A stretch of 64,000 bases of DNA from Heterotrichella gracilis (lineage: Eukaryota > Sar > Xanthophyceae > Tribonematales > Xanthonemataceae), in the NCBI GenBank assembly GCA_032358255.1, contig JAULBX010002778.1, positions 1 through 64,000 on the forward strand, given 5' to 3'. The translations under genes and the position numbers were made by a program. The notes under the pieces were generated by a model, which did not search any database, was not told where the DNA came from, and saw only the letters and a list, made by a program, of their open reading frames with translations. Below are positions 58,501 to 64,000 of this stretch, in pieces; the stretch's first letter is position 1, and the number at the start of each line of letters is the position of its first letter.

Positions 58501-59798
58501 AGATGCCGCTGATCAGATACAAGCAGTGAATGCCGGGCAACGGGAGGCATGGAATTGGCTACCTGACTTAGGGAAGGGAATGTGCCTGTTTGAGCGCGCA
58601 TGTCTTGATTTTTGCAGACCATTAATAATATTGTACACCCCTTGATGTAAACAGGGGTGATCAAATGTAAACCAGGAAGCACAAATAAATATATAAATTT
58701 CCTGTCTTTATTCCAACACTCCTTGGTGCAGCCTGTGAAGGCACTGCAGATGATTGCACCTTGCAGCACAATGCCGTGACAAGGATACCCATGGCACAAG
58801 CATGCACGTGGCTACGCAGGGTGCCTAAATCCCCGCCTTCCAACCTTTGCAGGCCAGCTGGCCTGATCACCTCCCCGCTCTCCCACCTCCATGCCGCCAC
58901 CCTGGTCACATGCCTACCTGCTGCAGCCAATGGCACGCCTAACAGGCCTGCTCATACACATCAATGCCAGCGCTCCCACCCCCTACCCCTTCGCCCTCCC
59001 CCTCCCCACGCGCACCATCCACCTGCCATCCCAGTCTGGTCTGGACACAAGCACCGCCCTGCAGCGTGTGTACGAGTCGATGCTGCATGAGCGACAACCC
59101 GTGGCGCACAATGGGGAGTGGGATGTGTGGGACCTGGAGTACAGGGCGGGGTACCTGGCAGGTGTGCATGTGAGGGGGGAGGAGTGGGGACTGGCAGTGA
59201 GGAATTGGTGTGTATGCATCCGCACAAAGTACCATTTTGCTGACAGACAGTGCGGGGAACATGATTAATGAACGTTCCACTCATCATGGCTACATTGCCA
59301 TGCACACTGGTGGGGCCATGACTTGCTTTGGAAGCCAAATGGTTGCAATTGCTGAAGCATTGCACGGGTGGCACCCGAGGTATACCAGTGTACGTGACAA
59401 GGACCTATCATCATGCATAGCTTTTAAACATGCAAATGGTAATGCACATGAGAGACGCGTGTCAATATTGCGTCAGTTGTGTACTTAGCTATTTGCAAAT
59501 GTATGTGACACTGCTCTGCAGGTGGGCGCACATGCGCCTGGTGGCATTTGAGTGGCACACCCGCACACACAGCCTGGTGCGCGTTCAGGTGTGGAGGCAC
59601 GTGCAGCCGCTGGCGCTGGCTGCAGGGGGGCTGGTGGGGGCAGTGGCGGCAGCGGCGGTGAGGGATCCTGGTGCAGGGGGTGGCGTCAAGGTGGCTGCGG
59701 TGGCTGGTGTGGTGGGCCAGGCTGTGGTGGTGGTGACATGGAACCAGGCATGTGCGGGTATGGCGGGGCTGGTGCAGGGGCTGGAACTGCTGCGGTGA
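52528..59798 (+). pseudogene. Membrane GH-like/GT2 fusion polysaccharide synthase, apparently disrupted (about 15 exons)
   Basis: The domain order resembles bacterial GH-GT2 fusions. N-terminal membrane helix (YTLLALALLVMTNLW, exons 52528-52601, 52727-52997). Glycosidase-like barrel: SGAKYYIKGVTNGTF, HVNTVRLYTPPPCWLLD, IIGLPWDQD, Glu in LANEMPPKL, Glu in LLLSEVG, FAWTDQWAV (exons 53336-53446, 53754-53860, 54261-54417, 54872-55093, 55337-55480). GT2 domain: FVSVAVCMHNNAATI, ILFIDDASTDNT, NRGLSAARNTALG, TDGDAIPDPHWL, IAGDDVDVCWRLLDKGW (55838-56015, 56477-56678, 56937-57305, 57605-57722). C-terminal part with helices: 57928-58077, from 58399, about 58853-59170, from about 59521. Breaks: two frame changes in 55337-55480, one in 56937-57305, likely ones near 58435 and 58915, and an in-frame TAG at 56552-56554. 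Exon lengths fit one-base losses. No other gene here is broken, so decay is likelier than sequencing error. Confidence 0.82.
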
Positions 59799-60685
59799 TA
59801 AGTGGCGGTGGGGGGGGGGGCGCAACCCAATCACTGATGTGAAATGGCGCGGCAATGGTCATATTTTGCAACGAGGAGGTGATTCAGACAGGACAACTTC
59901 AATATATCACTGATTCAGAGTGATATACATCTGATTCAGATGCTTTACACGTGTCATCTACATCTTGTCAGGATATTTTAATCCTTAAGTCTAGACTTCA
60001 ACATCTGGTGCCAGTCCAACTTTAAGGGACTTCAAGGCCTGGCGCTTTGAAGGCCGAGTAACAGGGCGCCTCACGGGCCATCTAGCCTAGGCTGATGTGA
60101 CATACTTCTCAGAACGTCGTTTATAGACATACAGCAGTGCATTTGGTCTATAATATTGTGTCAGACTAGCTAGACTACGGTAGTTACTAGCCTGGGCCAG
60201 CGCTGGGCACAATCATAATATGATCCTGAATAAAAGCCGCGGAAAAACACACATTACCATAAGTTGTTGAACATGCAATTCCCACCTTGCTCCAAATAAT
60301 CCAAATAATGCACTGCCAATACACTCTTGGCCAGTTTGGTGCTAAGCTGATGTCACGTGATCAGGAGACCATTGTGTGCATGGACCATGGGTGCCTTGCA
60401 TATACGTGGCAATGTTTGCAAACAAAAGGGAAAATCATGATTGCACAAAGCTACTACTTGTTGTCACCCGGCGCAATCCAAAATTGTTGCCATCCCTGCA
60501 TGCGCAGAGAAGCCTAATGAAATCATTCGGCATGTTGTGCTGGTGGCAGGCCCTCCTAAGCCTCCACACGAGCGATTAGGGTGTCAAAGACCACCTCCAG
60601 CACATTATCCTGGGCAGGTCAGGTCTTCATTGCTGCAACAGCTGCAATTGCCCCTCAGCTCACCACATCCTTCAAGTGCCCTGCG
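59799..60685. other. Intergenic, convergent 3' ends
   Basis: About 0.9 kb between the GH/GT2 gene and the MED28-like gene, with no supported gene. It contains short AT-rich direct repeats (CCAAATAAT twice at about 60294-60310) and a repeated CTGATTCAGA motif near 59910-59940. Confidence 0.45.
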
Positions 60686-61451
60686 CTAGGGTTTCCCTTG
60701 GCCCCCCGCTGCACTGCTCCATGCCCTCAGCTCCTCCTGCAGCCCCGCCAGCTGGCCACCCAGCCGCCGCAGCACCTCGTCCTTGCGCCGCACCTCGGCC
60801 TGCAGCTCCGCCACCTGGCGCTGCAGGGATGCAGGGTCCGCAAGGGGGGCGCCACCTGCAGGGGGGAGAGCAGGAGGCACATGTCGGTGCAGAAAGGTCG
60901 CGCATGCGGTTGTACGAGCAGCGCCAACCACATTTAAGGGGGTAGATATGGATAACGTGCAACCCCTGTATCAGAAAGGACGAAAGGGAACACGGACCGT
61001 AGTCTTAGGGGATGCAAGCGCAAGCCAACAAGCTCATACCAGGGCTGTACCCAGCCACTACATGGCATGGGGGGGGCATTACTAGCCCATGCCGGAGCGC
61101 AGTGATCCAACCAAAGCCCACGTGCGGCGCACGGCATGACATCTACCAATGGACCGTACACGCACCGTTTGCCTGTAATTCCCCTGCCCCTGTGCCCCCA
61201 CAGCTGCTGGCCCCCCCTCCCCCCCCTTCCTTGAGCGCCCCCCTCAGCGCCGCCACTGCCGCCAGGTACTGCCCCCGCACAGCCTCTAGGCGCTGCATGT
61301 CCAGTGGGGGCGGGGGCGCGCCACCTGGGGCAGCGGGGCGGGTGGCAGCAACACAAAGCTCAACCACTGCCTGAGTGACCAGCAGCAGCTGGTCGAGGTG
61401 GTGGTTGGGGTCGGAGGGGGGGATGACGGGTGGGGAGGTGGCCATCTCCAT
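60686..61451 (-). CDS. Mediator subunit 28-like small protein (2 exons)
   Basis: Exons (minus) 61451-61166 and 60855-60686 give 151 aa; phase 1 matches across the junction. The N-terminal half is helical (HHLDQLLLVTQAVVELCVAA; then DMQRLEAVRGQYLAAVAALR) and is split by a Pro/Gly/Ala-rich linker. The C-terminal half is a coiled coil (LQRQVAELQAEVRRKDEVL, then RRLGGQLAGLQEELRAW). Size, helix order and the E-x-x-RKDEVL coiled-coil start recall MED28 of the Mediator head, which bridges transcription factors and RNA polymerase II. Coiled coils give weak family evidence, so another small nuclear or vesicle coiled-coil protein is possible. Confidence 0.5.
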
Positions 61452-62462
61452 GTGGAGGGCCAGTGGTGGGTGGTGGTGGATGTGTGCGGCTGCTTGGCAC
61501 GACTATGTCTGGCTAGCTGTTTGTGTTGAGCAGGTGTGTATGGCGGGTGGCTCTGGGCTGGGTAGCCAATGCTGCAACAAGGGCAGTGCGGCTTTACCTC
61601 CCTTGCACTGCAAGTTGCAGCTCTCAATCGGCAGCAGCGAGGGTGTTGCAGCAATGCCACCTTTGCTGGAAAAGGGGCGACGCATGCAGCACTATGGAAG
61701 ACTACTAAAGCAGTTATAAATAGGAGTAACCACTGCATGCAGCCAGCGACCCGTCTGTATTTTAAACTGATTCATAATGCATGCATGCCTGGGTGTAAAT
61801 GCATGCATAGAGGTATCCCGTACATCTTGAAGTTGTTGTGTAGGACTCACAGATCCAACCAGGTCACCATACCAGGTTTTCTCAGACGGCCATGTCAGGC
61901 TGTATCTCCTGAACTGCGCCAAGAAGCTTAAGGCACACAGGTAGAGGACGACGTCTCTTTTGAAGCCACACTAAAGCCAAGTTTGATGTACCGTATCTAA
62001 CGTGCTGAGAACAACGTCACACAAAAGCGACACGGGTTCACTGGCTGAACGTTTGTTGTATAACGGTCAGCGGTTTCTTACAAATACACTTGCGGTGCCA
62101 AAGGACTCTATTGAGCGACTCCCTGGGACTGGGTGCCGTGTTAGGCAAGCTCAGATACCGTCTGCCCCTTGGGTACACCAGCAGAGGCTGGGGATCGGTG
62201 AGTGGGAATCAGGCTGCCCTTTTGGGCAACAAGTCTCAGTGTCTGGGGCAATGGAGGTGGTCACCAAGCCTTAGGTTGGTTACAGTAGATGCACATCAAC
62301 GTTGCAGCGCCACACAATACAACAACACACTCCAGTAGACAGAGTGTCCACGATAGTCACAACGCGCAGTGTAATAACTATTTTGGGTGTTGCTCCACAG
62401 CGAGGTGCACTGGCCGCCGTGTGGGGCACGCAAGGCAGCCAGGATGAGCCAGTCAGCTCTGC
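61452..62462. other. Intergenic between two minus-strand genes
   Basis: 1 kb with the MED28-like promoter and the 3' UTR of the adaptor-like gene. A palindromic GCATGCATGC-type stretch is near 61779 and 61800. No ORF has recognisable content. Confidence 0.45.
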
Positions 62463-63719
62463 TCACTTGAGCATGAGCAGGTCATCGAATGCATCGCGCG
62501 TGCGCCGGGGCCCCTGGCTGCCCTGGCGCCACGCCTCGCTCACGGGGGAGGTGGATAGCCTGCAGAGGGGTGGGGGGACATGCTGTAGGAAGGGAATTGC
62601 GGGGGTACATTGCCGTGCATACATCCTGCTCAACACTTGCGCAACATGGCCAGTGCACACTCTGTGTTCAGGCGCAGCACGGGTGCACACATCTGCCGTT
62701 TCCACCTACCGGTGCTCCGCACGAGGAGGGGCCGCTGCCACAGGGACTGCCATCGGGGCCGCGCCATACCCCGCTCCAGGCCCGCCCCCATGCGCCATGC
62801 CGTTGGGTTCATAGCGCCTGTAGCCGTAGCCATTGGCCACGCCAGGGGCTGGATGCATGGCCATGTGCCCGTTCTGCACCGGTGCGACTGCCATGGGGAC
62901 GCTGTTGGTCCCAGGGAAACCGGCTGACTGATGGTGCTGCGGCATGCCAGCGTACATGCCAGGGTGTGTAGGGTAGGCGTCTGGCGAGGGCGCGCTGGGC
63001 GATGCCAGGGGTGTGTTGTATGCTGTGAGTGAGGGGACGCTGGCCAGCGATGGCATTGACGAGATGCCGCTGGTTGCCGTTGAGAAGGAGGCATTGTCTG
63101 AGAAGCCGGATTTGGCGCTGGTGGGCTCTGGGGGTGGGCACAGGCACGGATGGGTCAGATGGGTGTGCGGTGTGAGGAAAGCAGTGCATTGCCAGGGGTG
63201 GCACCTTGTGCGCGTGTCCATTACTCAGGGCAACTCCAACGCCAGCCGCCGCAGGCACACAAGTCACCCTCGCTGGGCATGGGTGCAGTGGGACGTACCT
63301 GCAGAGCCTGGCGATGCAAAGGGGTTGCCGCTGGCGCTGGGCGTGGGCGTGCCCATGGGGGCAAAGGGGTCGGAGGCGCTGGCACTGGCTGGGCCCAAGG
63401 TGGCTGACGCCATCTGGAATGATAGGAGGTCGTCCATCGGGGAGGCGGGTGCAGCAGATGGGCCAACCTCAGGGTGGGAGTCAAAGGAGCTGCACGCAAA
63501 GGGGAGGGGGGTTGATGACCACTACACACGCTTGGGTGCTGTGTATGCCTGGACCTTTGATTGGGGCTGGGGTGCATGGGTTGGGATATGCCCAGGGACT
63601 TACAGTAGGTCGATCAGGGGGGCGGGCTTTCTGGCTGCAGGTTGGATCTCGTTTGCTTCCTCCCTTGCTTCCTCCTCCTCATCTTGATCATCCTCACCGT
63701 CACTGGCACCCGCCATGGC
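62463..63719 (-). CDS. C-terminal part of a clathrin-adaptor-like protein (epsin/ANTH/TOM1-like), partial at right edge
   Basis: Four visible exons (minus): 63719-63604, 63489-63299, 63127-62710, 62559-62463, phases closing to a TGA stop; 273 residues are seen and the gene continues beyond the window. The tail is disordered and rich in Ser, Pro, Ala and Gly. It opens with an acidic run (GEDDQDEEEEAREE). Short endocytic motifs follow: PLIDLL (clathrin-box-like), DDLLSF, DPF (AP2 appendage), NPF (EH domain), and a terminal DAFDDLLMLK. Such a motif string after a folded N-terminal domain is typical of ENTH, ANTH or VHS-GAT adaptors. The domain that would decide between them is outside the window. 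The stretch 63720-64000 appears to be intron. Confidence 0.55.
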
Positions 63720-64000
63720 CTGCAGGGAGAAGCACCATGCATTAATTTGGGGGCTCCAGACCAGCCACTGTCCTAAGGCCCACCAGCATAGGCCTCCGAG
63801 CATAGGGCACAGATGCCGTCATCAGGCAATGGCCATCTTGCTAATCGTAATGCATGTTTTGTTTGCAAATCAATTGTGTCCCATGAACGTCCCCTGGTTC
63901 CTTTGCGGAAATCTGTACCAATACCACCCGGTTGACGATTGCCGGGGCTGTGGTGCAATGCAGTACCCATGCCGCCCCACCCCCTGCACTAGCTAGGTTC

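Noticed and set aside
1-64000. Search by eye for tRNA, rRNA, CRISPR arrays and bacterial operons
   Set aside because: No cloverleaf with matching A/B boxes, no rRNA stretch, no regular repeat-spacer array, and no closely packed intronless gene run was seen.

Overview
This is nuclear DNA of a green alga (Chlorophyta; the Chlorella/trebouxiophyte kind is my best guess). Plant-type genes include plastocyanin with a bipartite plastid and lumen presequence, the plastid lipid-transporter ATPase TGD3, cyanase, and a UBP26/USP48-type ubiquitin protease. Genes are split by many short introns (2 to 23 exons) with GT-AG ends and C-rich tracts before the acceptor. TGTAA, the chlorophyte poly(A) signal, lies shortly after two stop codons. 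TTTAGGG-type telomere-like motifs occur in non-coding DNA. I see no operon, tRNA, rRNA, CRISPR array or organelle sequence.

Layout, left to right. 1-152: end piece of a LINE reverse transcriptase (-). 418-3835: D-2-hydroxyglutarate dehydrogenase (-). 4354-6153: cyanase (+), divergent from the previous gene. 6940-7682: plastocyanin (+). 8853-10624: V-ATPase subunit d (-). 12001-14412: TGD3-like ABC ATPase (-). 15890-18052: secreted GH5 endo-beta-mannanase (+). 19607-29438: UBP26/USP48-like deubiquitinase with 23 exons (-). 30603-35772: secreted multi-module GH10 xylanase (-). 37498-48121: TRM3/TARBP1-type tRNA 2'-O-ribose methyltransferase with 22 exons (+). 48808-50099: a poorly resolved plastid-lumen protein, perhaps Psb27-like (+). 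50489-51168: a pair of direct repeats. 52528-59798: a membrane GH-like/GT2 polysaccharide synthase that looks like a decaying gene (+). 60686-61451: MED28-like protein (-). 62463 to the right edge: C-terminal part of a clathrin-adaptor-like protein (-).

Exon limits were placed by hand from splice sites, reading-phase continuity and recalled family sequences. Phases close exactly for the nine complete intact host genes and for the visible exons of the adaptor-like gene. That consistency makes the frame breaks confined to the GH/GT2 gene stand out. Functionally the window mixes housekeeping (vacuolar proton pump, tRNA modification, Mediator, ubiquitin), plastid functions (plastocyanin, lipid import), small-molecule detoxification (cyanate, D-2-hydroxyglutarate) and three cell-wall or polysaccharide genes (mannanase, xylanase, GH/GT2). 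The last group is the most unusual content.
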